DNA of 64,000 nt, taken from positions 1 to 64,000 of the forward strand of contig NZ_WIOK01000009.1 of NCBI RefSeq assembly GCF_009467825.1. Reading direction: 5' to 3'. Source of the stretch: Cyclobacterium xiamenense (GTDB taxonomy: Bacteria > Bacteroidota > Bacteroidia > Cytophagales > Cyclobacteriaceae). The notes beneath the pieces were generated by a model. It did not search any database and had not been told where the DNA came from. It saw nothing but the letters and a program-made list of their open reading frames with translations. Shown here piece after piece: positions 26,533-34,732 of the stretch; within the stretch, counting starts at the first letter, position 1, and each line of letters begins with the position of its first letter. The translations under genes and the position numbers were made by a program.

Positions 26533-27416
26533 TTCTTTTTTAGGACAAAAAGTAAACTGGAATAATTAGTTGCGTTTTTTTTGGCTTCCCGGTTAGAACG
26601 ATATCCCTCCCTGATTGCCTTGTAAAAACGGTTTGGTGATCCGATGTACTGATGGCTGAGTAAGGAAACGTAATAGGCATCGAATTTCATTGGTAGGATT
26701 TCGACGATCCTACAGCCGTGTCGTTCGGCCAGGTGCTGCATGGAACGGGTATTGAAATGGTAGAGGTGTCGGGGTACATCCCATGCCGCCCAGTTTTCCT
26801 TGAATGCAGTGGCGTCAGCTGAATCCCTATTAGGAACGGCGATGAAAAGGAGGCCTCTTTTTTTCAAGCGATCCAGGAGTAGTTTCAGTGTTTTGTTCAG
26901 TGAATGTATGTGTTCGAGTACATGAAATAGGGTAATGATATCAAATTTCTTTTGCTGTGCGAGCGCAGGTAAATCGGCAATTAATGGTATTCCCAGGGTA
27001 TTTGTTGCAATTGCTGCAGCGGTTGGGTTGGGTTCGATTCCGAAGGCATTCCACCCGTTGGTCTGGCAGGCTTTGACAAAGTGACCTACGCCGCAGCCAA
27101 AGTCGAGTAGTCTTCCTTTCCTCGGATACCGGTCGGTAATCCACCGCATCTTCTGGCGCATGGTATACCTTCGAACAAGCTTATAGACCAGATCGGTTAT
27201 TCCTTTGCTTTGTTTTTGATGGGAAATGTATCGATCAGAGGAATAGTAGTGGATACTGTTTTCGGGGTCTGGGCGGGGGTTGGTAAACCACAGCTCGCAA
27301 TTCTTACAGGCACAGATGATAAACGATTCCTTACTTATGGCTTTATCCTCTACGATGATGTGATTAATAAATAGCCCGCTTTTGCACAATGGGCATTTGG
27401 TTAATCGTTCGTACAT
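26529..27416 (-). CDS. Class I SAM-dependent methyltransferase with N-terminal zinc ribbon
   Basis: 295 residues. The N-terminus has two Cys pairs, CPLC (8-11) and CKNC (about 37-40), forming a likely zinc ribbon. The methyltransferase core includes GRLLDFGCGVGHFVKAC (SAM-binding motif I), the acidic loop FGIEPNP, and FDIITLFHVLEHIHSL (motif IV area). This is the UbiG/Methyltransf_23 type. The substrate is unknown. It sits one base downstream of mnmG and overlaps the lipoprotein gene by four bases. Confidence 0.88.
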   Translation of the reverse strand: MYERLTKCPLCKSGLFINHIIVEDKAISKESFIICACKNCELWFTNPRPDPENSIHYYSSDRYISHQKQSKGITDLVYKLVRRYTMRQKMRWITDRYPRKGRLLDFGCGVGHFVKACQTNGWNAFGIEPNPTAAAIATNTLGIPLIADLPALAQQKKFDIITLFHVLEHIHSLNKTLKLLLDRLKKRGLLFIAVPNRDSADATAFKENWAAWDVPRHLYHFNTRSMQHLAERHGCRIVEILPMKFDAYYVSLLSHQYIGSPNRFYKAIREGYRSNREAKKNATNYSSLLFVLKKK

Positions 27417-27417
27417 G

Positions 27418-29286
27418 TTACCTTCCTAAATAAATGGTCAAAATAGACATATCGGCGGGTGATACCCCGCTTATTCTGGACGCTTGACCCAAGGTCTCGG
27501 GCCGGATCCGTCCTAATTTTTGTCGGCCTTCGGCGGAAAGGGCCTTTATGGCTGCGTAGTCCAAGCTTGAGGGGATATTCAGGTTTTCCAGGTGGCTCAT
27601 TTTATCGACCATTTGTCGTTCCTTTTCGATATAGGATGCATATTTGATTTGGATCTCTGCCTGTTCGCGTGCCGGTTGCGAATAGCTAGAGAGTTCATCT
27701 TGAATAGTAGAAGGACTATTTTCGATCAGTTCCTTTAGGCCGATGTGTGGGCGTTTAAGAAGCTTATCGGCCGTAGTTTTTTCCTTGATAGTGGCCGTTC
27801 CCAGTTTTTCCAATTGGCTATTGATGTCGTCAGGGCTGTAGCGAATTTGCTGTAGTTTGCTTACGAGTGCTTCGGTTTCTTGTTCTTTTTCCTTCATTTG
27901 CTGGTAGTGTTCTTCTTCGGCTAGTCCTTGTGCGTATCCCAATGCCGTAAGGCGTAGATCAGCGTTGTCCTGGCGTAGAAGGAGTCGGAATTCGGCCCGT
28001 GAAGTGAACATGCGGTAGGGTTCTTCGGTACCTTTATTGATCAGGTCATCGATAAGTACGCCGATGTAAGCTTCGGATCGTTTGATGATAAACGGATCTT
28101 TTTCGGTTACTTTATTGTGCGCGTTCATGCCAGCGATGAGTCCCTGGCATGCTGCCTCTTCGTATCCAGTGGTACCGTTTATTTGTCCGGCAAAAAAGAG
28201 GTTTTCAACCAGTTGGGTCTCTAGGGTTAGTTTCAGTTGTGTTGGCGGGAAGTAATCGTATTCGATGGCATACCCTGGCCGGAACATTTTTGCGTTTTCG
28301 AATCCCTGAATTTTCCGCAGGGCTTTGTACTGTACGTCTTCGGGTAGGGACGTAGAAAAGCCGTTTACGTAGATTTCCACCGTGTTCCATCCCTCCGGTT
28401 CTACAAAGATCTGGTGGCGTTCCCGCTCGGCAAAACGATTGATTTTATCTTCAATGGATGGACAATACCGGGGGCCGATGCCTTGAATCCGCCCATTGAA
28501 CATGGGTGATCGGTCGAAACCGGTTTCCAGCTGTTCGTGTACAGCTTTGTTGGTATAGGTGATCCAGCAGTTTCGCTGTTGGGTAACCGGGGAGGTTTCG
28601 GAGGAGTAGGAGAATTTTTCCGGGCGAGCATCCCCTTCCTGTACTTCCATGCGTTTGTAATTTAGGCTGCGGCCGTCGACACGTGGCGGTGTTCCGGTTT
28701 TCATGCGCCCCGATTCAAAACCAAGGGACACGAGTGTTTCGGTGATACCTTTAGCGGCCCGTTCACCGGTTCGCCCCCCTCCCATTTGCTTTTCACCGAT
28801 ATGAATGATACCGTTTAAAAAGGTACCGTTGGTCAGCACAACCGACTTTCCCCGTATTTCCAATCCCAGGCTGGTTTTAACACCAAGTACCCGATGGTCC
28901 TTCACGAGTAAATCCGTGATCATTTCCTGCCAGAAGTCAACACCTTCCGTCGCCTCCAGGCTGAGCCGCCACTCCTCCGCAAAGCGCATGCGGTCATTTT
29001 GGGTTCGCGGAGACCACATGGCCGGACCCTTGGATCGATTCAGCATGCGGAATTGAATCGTGGATTTATCTGAAATGATACCCGACTTGCCACCAAGTGC
29101 GTCGATCTCCCGTACGATTTGCCCTTTAGCCACCCCTCCCATAGCGGGGTTACAGGACATTTGAGCGATGGTGTTCATGTTCATGGTACAGAGCAAAACG
29201 CGGGAACCCATCTTGGCTGCCGCATGGGCAGCTTCACATCCCGCGTGTCCCGCTCCTACTACTATTACATCGTATATTGGAAACAT
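27418..29286 (-). CDS. mnmG: tRNA uridine-5-carboxymethylaminomethyl modification enzyme MnmG (GidA)
   Basis: 622 residues from the ATG at 29286, the usual MnmG size. The open frame continues to 29445, but that extension translates the two parS-like palindromes (CSTWNT twice) and is not part of the protein. The FAD-binding GxGxxG lies in VVGAGHAGCEAAHAAAKMG at the start, followed by the conserved SCNPAMGGVAKGQIV. MnmG acts with MnmE to modify the wobble uridine of several tRNAs. It lies between ybeY and the methyltransferase gene. mnmG is frequently near the chromosomal origin. Confidence 0.96.
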   Translation of the reverse strand: MFPIYDVIVVGAGHAGCEAAHAAAKMGSRVLLCTMNMNTIAQMSCNPAMGGVAKGQIVREIDALGGKSGIISDKSTIQFRMLNRSKGPAMWSPRTQNDRMRFAEEWRLSLEATEGVDFWQEMITDLLVKDHRVLGVKTSLGLEIRGKSVVLTNGTFLNGIIHIGEKQMGGGRTGERAAKGITETLVSLGFESGRMKTGTPPRVDGRSLNYKRMEVQEGDARPEKFSYSSETSPVTQQRNCWITYTNKAVHEQLETGFDRSPMFNGRIQGIGPRYCPSIEDKINRFAERERHQIFVEPEGWNTVEIYVNGFSTSLPEDVQYKALRKIQGFENAKMFRPGYAIEYDYFPPTQLKLTLETQLVENLFFAGQINGTTGYEEAACQGLIAGMNAHNKVTEKDPFIIKRSEAYIGVLIDDLINKGTEEPYRMFTSRAEFRLLLRQDNADLRLTALGYAQGLAEEEHYQQMKEKEQETEALVSKLQQIRYSPDDINSQLEKLGTATIKEKTTADKLLKRPHIGLKELIENSPSTIQDELSSYSQPAREQAEIQIKYASYIEKERQMVDKMSHLENLNIPSSLDYAAIKALSAEGRQKLGRIRPETLGQASRISGVSPADMSILTIYLGR

Positions 29287-29300
29287 AGATTTCTTGTTGG

Positions 29301-29316
29301 TGTTCCACGTGGAACA
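29301..29316. promoter_or_regulatory. parS-like site 1
   Basis: Perfect 16-bp palindrome TGTTCCACGTGGAACA, which fits the chromosomal ParB-binding consensus TGTTNCACGTGNAACA exactly. It lies 14 bases upstream of the mnmG start. Confidence 0.85.
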
Positions 29317-29318
29317 GT

Positions 29319-29783
29319 CTAGATCTGGTTTTGGTTCTTTGGTGTTCCACGTGGAACAGTTAGATTTGAGTACCGTGCCAAAGCTTTGTCTTCCTCGGTC
29401 CGCATGCGTTGTTTGTCGGCAGCGGTTTTGTCTTTGTATCCGCACAGGTGCAATAGACCGTGGACGATCACGCGAAGAAGCTCGGTACCGTAAGGCTCAG
29501 CCTGTTTGTTTGCGTTGTCGCTTACACGGTCCACACTAATAAATACATCGCCTTCAAGTGTCCCTTCTTGTTCGGATTGGTCAAAGGTAATAATATCGGT
29601 ATACGTATCGTGCTTTAGGTAGGCTCGATTGATATCGTACAAATAGTCGTCGGAACAAAACACATAATTTAACGAGTGTATCCGAAATCCTTTCTCTGCA
29701 GCGATTTCCTTTACCCACTGTTTTATTTGCCTTCGCTGCTTGAGCTTTGCGTTTATCCCTTCTTCGAAGAAGTTGATAGCCAT
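29319..29783 (-). CDS. ybeY: Endoribonuclease YbeY (rRNA maturation)
   Basis: 154 residues. The metal-binding signature VIVHGLLHLCGYKDKT (H-x3-H-x5 then acidic) is diagnostic of YbeY/UPF0054, and DIITFDQSE is the conserved upstream strand. YbeY is a single-strand-specific RNase for 16S rRNA 3' end maturation and ribosome quality control. It is one base downstream of the RsbW-like gene and 32 bases upstream of mnmG. Its last residues (LTVPRGTPKNQNQI) are encoded across a parS-like palindrome, so that DNA appears to be both coding and a partition site. Confidence 0.95.
   Translation of the reverse strand: MAINFFEEGINAKLKQRRQIKQWVKEIAAEKGFRIHSLNYVFCSDDYLYDINRAYLKHDTYTDIITFDQSEQEGTLEGDVFISVDRVSDNANKQAEPYGTELLRVIVHGLLHLCGYKDKTAADKQRMRTEEDKALARYSNLTVPRGTPKNQNQI
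29343..29358. promoter_or_regulatory. parS-like site 2, inside ybeY
   Basis: Second perfect copy of the 16-bp palindrome TGTTCCACGTGGAACA, 42 bases centre-to-centre from the first (about four helical turns). It is inside the ybeY coding sequence, where it encodes VPRGT. Confidence 0.85.
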
Positions 29784-29784
29784 C

Positions 29785-30186
29785 TTAATTCATGTAGAAA
29801 GTGAGAATGATCCGGCTTCCCTCCTTCTCAAATTGAATTTCGTCACAGAGATGCTTCATGATAAATACTCCCCTTCCCCCGGATTTTTCCAGGTTCTCCG
29901 GAGCGGTCGGATCGTTTAGGTGATGGTAGTCGTACCCATCTCCCTCATCCTCGATAATGAATTTTAATTGATCCTCCAGAAATTTTAATTCCAAACGAAC
30001 GTTCTTCTTTTTGTTTTCTTTGTTGCCGTGAATGATGGCATTGCTCACACACTCCGTTACGGAAATCATGATATTGCCATAAATATCATCGTTGATATGA
30101 AATTTTTCTTTGGCATTATCAATGAAACTCTCAATGATTGTAATATTTTCAATCAAAGATGGGATTGATATTTTTATTGATTTCAT
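29785..30186 (-). CDS. Anti-sigma-factor/RsbW-type histidine-kinase-like ATPase
   Basis: 133 residues comprising a single GHKL ATP-binding domain: N-box VTECVSNAIIHGNKEN, G1 box EDEGDGYD and G2 box GGRGVFIMKHL. This is the layout of RsbW/SpoIIAB anti-sigma kinases. In Bacteroidota the gene is commonly found with ybeY and mnmG, and the partner (an anti-anti-sigma protein or other) is not encoded here. It may act in a partner-switching signalling pathway. Part of the minus-strand operon, with one base to ybeY. Confidence 0.88.
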   Translation of the reverse strand: MKSIKISIPSLIENITIIESFIDNAKEKFHINDDIYGNIMISVTECVSNAIIHGNKENKKKNVRLELKFLEDQLKFIIEDEGDGYDYHHLNDPTAPENLEKSGGRGVFIMKHLCDEIQFEKEGSRIILTFYMN

Positions 30187-30211
30187 TGATGGTTTAGGCT
30201 TTAATCATGAT

Positions 30212-30985
30212 TTATTTAGTAATATCTCCTAACGTTAGCTGTATGGGGCAATGATCGGAATGGTCGGCTGCTGTTAAAATGTCCACTCCTGTCACACGCT
30301 CGCTTATCGATGGAGTAGTCATGTGGTAATCAATGCGCCATCCTTTGTTATTCGCCCGGGAATTGGCCCGGTAGCTCCACCAGGTGTACTGATCGGCCGA
30401 TTGGTTAAGAAGTCGGAAACTGTCCGTAAAACCGGAATTGGTAAACTTATCCATCCATGCGCGTTCCTCAGGTAAAAACCCAGAGGTATTTTTATTCGCA
30501 ATGGGATTGTGTATGTCAATCGGCTTGTGGCAAATATTATAATCCCCACTAAGAATCAAATTTGGATGCTCGCCGATCAAATCCTGGCTGTATCCGTAAA
30601 TATCATGGAGGAAGCGGTACTTGAAATCTTGCCGTACGTCTCCGGTGGTGCCCGAAGGAAAATAGGCACTGATAAATGAGAAATCAGAATAATCCGCCCG
30701 AATCATCCTCCCCTCGTCATCGTAGTCAGCGATGCCCATTCCATAGGTAATCTGTGAAGGTTTCTGTTTCGTTAAAATAGCTACGCCACTGTACCCTTTC
30801 TTCACCGCCGGGTACCAGTATACGTGATAACCCAGGTCTTCAAACACCGATACATCAATTTGGTTCTCGAGCGATTTGATTTCCTGCAAACCAAGGATAT
30901 CTGGATCGCTCGCCTTAAGCCAGTCAAGAAAGCCTTTTTTCATGGCCGCCCGAATTCCATTGACATTGTAGGATACGATCTTCAT
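30212..30985 (-). CDS. xth: Exodeoxyribonuclease III
   Basis: 257 residues of the endonuclease/exonuclease/phosphatase superfamily. The first strand MKIVSYNVNGIRAA carries the metal-binding Asn, ILGLQEIK the catalytic Glu, SGDYNI the Asp/Asn pair, and ADHSDHCPIQL the C-terminal Asp-His. Exonuclease III/AP endonucleases incise DNA at abasic sites and remove 3' blocking groups in base-excision repair. It starts four bases inside the end of the preceding small gene and is followed by the RsbW-like gene after 25 bases. Confidence 0.94.
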   Translation of the reverse strand: MKIVSYNVNGIRAAMKKGFLDWLKASDPDILGLQEIKSLENQIDVSVFEDLGYHVYWYPAVKKGYSGVAILTKQKPSQITYGMGIADYDDEGRMIRADYSDFSFISAYFPSGTTGDVRQDFKYRFLHDIYGYSQDLIGEHPNLILSGDYNICHKPIDIHNPIANKNTSGFLPEERAWMDKFTNSGFTDSFRLLNQSADQYTWWSYRANSRANNKGWRIDYHMTTPSISERVTGVDILTAADHSDHCPIQLTLGDITK

Positions 30986-31350
30986 TTGATGTCTATTTCA
31001 AATTCCTCTTCAAAATATTCCAACACATGGATTTTGAGCATTTTTTCCTGTTGTGCTGCATCCAAATGTGGCAAGGTTTTTTCTAATTTCCAATGCGGCC
31101 ACCCGTCCTGATCAATAAAATCCAGGGAGTAAAACCCCGATTGACTAAGCACCCGGCATACAGCGATATGCATCAAATCCTGTTTTTCTTCTTTGGAAAA
31201 ATTTTTGGGTCCGCTTCCCAACTCCTGTACGCCGATGATAAACAATACGGCATTTAAGTCGCTGGGTTTTTTTCCAAGCAATTGCTGTAAACCCTCCAGC
31301 AGTTTACCCCACCGCTTTTCAAGGTCCAAATCTTTTTTTATCAATGCCAT
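30982..31350 (-). CDS. Conserved hypothetical protein
   Basis: 122 residues, soluble, no signal peptide or membrane segment. Segments such as DLNAVLFIIGVQELG and the acidic C-terminus (LEYFEEEFEID) look like a real folded protein. I do not recognise the family. It is the first gene of the exonuclease III-mnmG operon, overlapping the exonuclease III start by four bases, and the neighbouring comF gene is divergent with a 140-base gap that should contain both promoters. Confidence 0.78.
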   Translation of the reverse strand: MALIKKDLDLEKRWGKLLEGLQQLLGKKPSDLNAVLFIIGVQELGSGPKNFSKEEKQDLMHIAVCRVLSQSGFYSLDFIDQDGWPHWKLEKTLPHLDAAQQEKMLKIHVLEYFEEEFEIDIK

Positions 31351-31490
31351 ACGTGTAAATTTCTTCCGTTGGTTTATCGCCGAAATGCCTCTTTTATCTG
31401 TTGGGTATTTTTGCTACCTTCATTTGTACGAATGCAATACAAAGATAACAGGTTAAACGGCTCAATACGTATAAACAACCCATTTTAGGT

Positions 31491-32183
31491 ATGCGTTTCA
31501 ATTATTGGCAGGATTTTATGTCTTTGGTTTTTCCCGAAACCTGTTGTATCTGCAAACGCAGCCTCTTCCCCTTTGAAAATCAGCTTTGCAGGTTCTGTAT
31601 TGCTCGTCTTCCCCGCACGGATTATCACCTGCTTCCCGAAGATAATGACCTTAAAAACAAGGTATTGGGTCTTGCTCCGGTAACCAAAGTCATTTCGTAC
31701 CTTCGGTTTTCCAAAAACGGAATGAGTCAGAAAATTCTGCATCACATTAAATACAAAAACAAGCCTTTTCTGGCCCGGCGCTTGGGATACATGTATGGGG
31801 ATTTACTGAAGGAGCATGGGTACGACAACTGCTGGGACGCACTGGTACCGGTGCCATTGCATGCGAAAAAGCGGAAAGCAAGGGGTTACAACCAAAGCGA
31901 GGAATTGGCCCTGGGAATGGCGGAATCCCTGGCCCTGTCTTGCAGGAGTCTCTTGATTCGCGAAATACCCACCCAGAGCCAAACGAACAAGAATCGAATG
32001 GAACGATGGGAGAATGTAAGTGACGTATTTACCGTCTCCTTTCCTAAAGAGGTTTTGGATCAGCGTTTGTTGATAGTGGACGACGTTATGACCACGGGCG
32101 CTACGCTTGCCGCCTGCGCACTCGCTATACAGCAATATGAGCCTGAAAGCATTGATTTTGCCGTATTGGCTGCCGGAAAATGA
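31491..32183 (+). CDS. comF: ComF family protein (phosphoribosyltransferase fold)
   Basis: 230 residues. The N-terminal Cys cluster CCICKRSLFPF...LCRFC is the zinc-binding part of ComF proteins. The C-terminal domain has RGYNQSEELA and the PRPP-binding loop LLIVDDVMTTGATLAAC of type I phosphoribosyltransferases. ComF proteins act in natural transformation of competent bacteria and, more widely, in DNA uptake or recombination. It is a single plus-strand gene ending three bases from a convergent nuclease gene. Confidence 0.93.
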   Translation: MRFNYWQDFMSLVFPETCCICKRSLFPFENQLCRFCIARLPRTDYHLLPEDNDLKNKVLGLAPVTKVISYLRFSKNGMSQKILHHIKYKNKPFLARRLGYMYGDLLKEHGYDNCWDALVPVPLHAKKRKARGYNQSEELALGMAESLALSCRSLLIREIPTQSQTNKNRMERWENVSDVFTVSFPKEVLDQRLLIVDDVMTTGATLAACALAIQQYEPESIDFAVLAAGK

Positions 32184-32186
32184 TTG

Positions 32187-32960
32187 CTAGCCAAACAACT
32201 CGTTTAAAATTCCTGCCAATCGGATCCCTGCTGCCAATAAACGTTCTTCGATTACTGGATAGCATCGGTACCCGTACTCGTAAAAAATTCGTTTATCTTC
32301 CGGTAAATCGTAAATCAGTGGGCGTAAATCCACGGCCTCCTGAAGCCATTTTTCCAGGGGATCGCTTTGGTAGGACCGTATGAGCTCGCTGTTCGCTCTC
32401 CGATTCAGGTGTTCGGCAAGTTCCGTGTAGCTCAGATTCTTGCCATCGATGATTCGGGTATCCCAGACGGCATGTAGGTTGGTAGGCTGATTGAAATAGC
32501 TCAGTTTTACCTCGTTTCCTCCCCGGTCTTCTCCCGTACCCACATGAAGCGGTTGGTGAAGGTCTCCCACCAGATGAACGAGCATTTTGACGTATTCAAC
32601 GTTGGATGTTGGATCCAATTTCCCTTCGCGAAGGGCGGAGATGATCTTTTTGGTTTGGCTAAAGGCATCGCCTCCCGCCTCCTGCAGGGAGGGATCGTAA
32701 CCGTCTGCTCCTGTCTTGACGGTCAGGTAATGCCAGGGATCCATAAAGCGGTAATCTGGATCAGACTTGATCTCGTCCATCCAATTGGCTACCATGGCCA
32801 AGGATTCGGGGCCGAGGAGTTGCTGTAGCGTACGTTCGGCTTTTTTATTCAGGTGCCAGGTAGCGATTTGCCCCACGACGCGGTGTCCGGTCTGGCCCCA
32901 TCCAAAACTACTAACGACCAGGCTGGTACCCAACAGGACGGTAAGTGTGATTTTTTTCAT
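32187..32960 (-). CDS. S1/P1 family nuclease
   Basis: 257 residues. The signal peptide (about 1-19) precedes WGQTGHRVVGQIA, in which the mature N-terminal Trp and His are zinc ligands in the S1/P1 nuclease/phospholipase C fold. MDPWHYLTV, LVHLVGDLHQPLHVG and HAVWDTRII supply the remaining His and Asp ligands. Members are secreted, three-zinc nucleases that cleave single-stranded DNA or RNA and release nucleotides for uptake. Convergent with comF. Confidence 0.93.
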   Translation of the reverse strand: MKKITLTVLLGTSLVVSSFGWGQTGHRVVGQIATWHLNKKAERTLQQLLGPESLAMVANWMDEIKSDPDYRFMDPWHYLTVKTGADGYDPSLQEAGGDAFSQTKKIISALREGKLDPTSNVEYVKMLVHLVGDLHQPLHVGTGEDRGGNEVKLSYFNQPTNLHAVWDTRIIDGKNLSYTELAEHLNRRANSELIRSYQSDPLEKWLQEAVDLRPLIYDLPEDKRIFYEYGYRCYPVIEERLLAAGIRLAGILNELFG

Positions 32961-32986
32961 GACTGTGCGTGTACTAGCGAAGATTA

Positions 32987-34180
32987 TCAGGGAAGGTGAT
33001 TCAACTCCTCAAGTGCCAACCAGGCCATTAAACCGGTGCTGAGACCCAGGGCATCTTCGTCTATATCAAAGGTAGGCGTGTGTACTCCGGAAACAATGCC
33101 CCTGGCCTCGTTTCGAATACCCAGCCGGTAAAAACACCCGTCCATCTCCTGCGTATAGTAGGAAAAATCCTCAGCAGCCATCCAAATATCCAGATCTACC
33201 ACGTTTTCCTCACCAAGGTAGGCTTTCGCTGCCTGTATGGAGCGTTCGGTAAGTTCGGGTTCGTTTTTCAGGAAAGGGTAGCCCCTACGCACCTCAAAAT
33301 CTACCGATCCACCCATCCCTTCCGCAATGCCGGTAGCAATCCGAATCATTTGCTCGTGCGCCTTTTTCCGCCAATCTTCGTTCAACGTCCGGAAAGTACC
33401 CTCAATTTTCACTTCATTTGGTATCACGTTGGTGGCTCCTTCGGCCATCACCCTTCCAAAAGAAAGAACGGATGGGGTTTTGGGATCGGCTTTCCGGCTG
33501 ACCACTTGTTGCAAAGCAACCAAAATATGTGCGCTGATTAGCACCGGATCGACCAGTGTTTCCGGCATGGCCCCGTGCCCTCCTTTTCCCTTTACCGTCA
33601 GGTACAGTTCATCGGCACTGGCCATGTACATACCCTTTCGAAACCCAACTTTTCCTACGGGTATGAGCGGCATGACGTGCTGTCCCATGATCGCGGCAGG
33701 ACGGGGATTGGCCAGCGCGTTGTCCGCAATCATCATGGAAGCACCCCCGGGAACCTTTTCTTCTCCCGGTTGGAAGAGCAGTTTGACGGTTCCTTCAAAA
33801 CTATCTTTCAAGTCGTTTAAAATCCGCGCGGTCCCTAATAACGAGGAAGTGTGTACGTCGTGTCCACAGGCATGCATCACTCCCGTCCGGGTGGATTTGT
33901 AGGGTACGTCATTGGCTTCGGTTATGGGTAGTGCATCCATGTCTGCCCGTAAGGCGACAACTTTTTTAGCGGGATTTTTACCTTCAATCAAGGCCACCAA
34001 TCCGGTTTTTGCTTTCGGTTCGATAGTGTCGACCCCAATGGATCGGAGCGTGTCTGCTACGAAAGCAACGGTATTTTCCTCCTGAAAGGATAGCTCCGGA
34101 TGGGCGTGTAAATGCCTTCTGATGCGAATGGTGTCTGCTTTGTATGCCGCTGCGAGTTTCTGGATTTTATCTTTCAGCAT
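32987..34180 (-). CDS. M20 family metallopeptidase (amidohydrolase)
   Basis: 397 residues from the ATG at 34180; the open frame starts six bases earlier at a TTG. Features of the M20D/HipO group are present: RRHLHAHPELSFQE, ALRADMDALPI, HACGHDVHTSSLLG (metal ligands), QPGEEKVPGG (catalytic Glu) and GQHVMPLIPVG. It should deacylate an N-acyl amino acid or a dipeptide, probably in the cytoplasm, since no signal peptide is visible. It overlaps the upstream lipoprotein gene by 14 bases. Confidence 0.92.
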   Translation of the reverse strand: MLKDKIQKLAAAYKADTIRIRRHLHAHPELSFQEENTVAFVADTLRSIGVDTIEPKAKTGLVALIEGKNPAKKVVALRADMDALPITEANDVPYKSTRTGVMHACGHDVHTSSLLGTARILNDLKDSFEGTVKLLFQPGEEKVPGGASMMIADNALANPRPAAIMGQHVMPLIPVGKVGFRKGMYMASADELYLTVKGKGGHGAMPETLVDPVLISAHILVALQQVVSRKADPKTPSVLSFGRVMAEGATNVIPNEVKIEGTFRTLNEDWRKKAHEQMIRIATGIAEGMGGSVDFEVRRGYPFLKNEPELTERSIQAAKAYLGEENVVDLDIWMAAEDFSYYTQEMDGCFYRLGIRNEARGIVSGVHTPTFDIDEDALGLSTGLMAWLALEELNHLP

Positions 34181-34718
34181 TTTCAATTTTTTCTTCTTCT
34201 TTTTTCTGGAGCTCCCGGTCCTTCAGGTACCGATCGGAAATGATTCGGGAACCGGGAAAAACGCCTTTCATTTTTTCATAGGTGGCCAACGCCTCTATTT
34301 TATTGATGTATCGCCCTACTTTTACCAGGTACCGGGGTTGTTCGTATTCCATATACGTCTGGATATCCGGAATTTCGGTATAGGCCTCGTTACGTATTTC
34401 AAATGCAGCCTCCCTGTCTACCCCACTGTAAATCAGTATGGTGTATCCGGTCAGAAACATCTCCTTATCGTTTTCAGCAATGATTTCGTTGATCTTTCTG
34501 CCTAGTTCCTGATCTATGGGCGAGGCCTCTTCACTGAATGCCAGTTCCGAATCTTCCGGATCTGGCAGCGGATCAAATTGGATTCGGGAGCTTTCGAGAT
34601 CTTCGGAATAGTTCGCATACATTTCGGCACTTCCCCCGCTAGTGCGGATATTGATAATCCCACAGCTACTGAGAAGAACGGCACACACGAGAATTGAAAG
34701 ACTGGTTTTTCCTGCCAT
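34167..34718 (-). CDS. SPOR-like domain lipoprotein
   Basis: 183 residues from the ATG at 34718, where a signal peptide begins (MAGKTSLSILVCAVLLSSCG) with a clear lipobox. The open frame extends to 34754, but that adds only a basic stretch before the signal. The middle is acidic. The C-terminal part (TGYTILIYSGVDREAAFEIR ... YLVKVGRYINKIEAL) has the beta-alpha-beta pattern of a SPOR domain, which binds peptidoglycan denuded of stem peptides. It is 14 bases downstream of secA and overlaps the M20 gene. Confidence 0.82.
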   Translation of the reverse strand: MAGKTSLSILVCAVLLSSCGIINIRTSGGSAEMYANYSEDLESSRIQFDPLPDPEDSELAFSEEASPIDQELGRKINEIIAENDKEMFLTGYTILIYSGVDREAAFEIRNEAYTEIPDIQTYMEYEQPRYLVKVGRYINKIEALATYEKMKGVFPGSRIISDRYLKDRELQKKEEEKIENAER

Positions 34719-34732
34719 GGGTCGTCTGCTTA

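Noticed and set aside
29287-29445. N-terminal extension of MnmG
   Set aside because: It translates the two parS palindromes, and the 622-residue form is the normal length.
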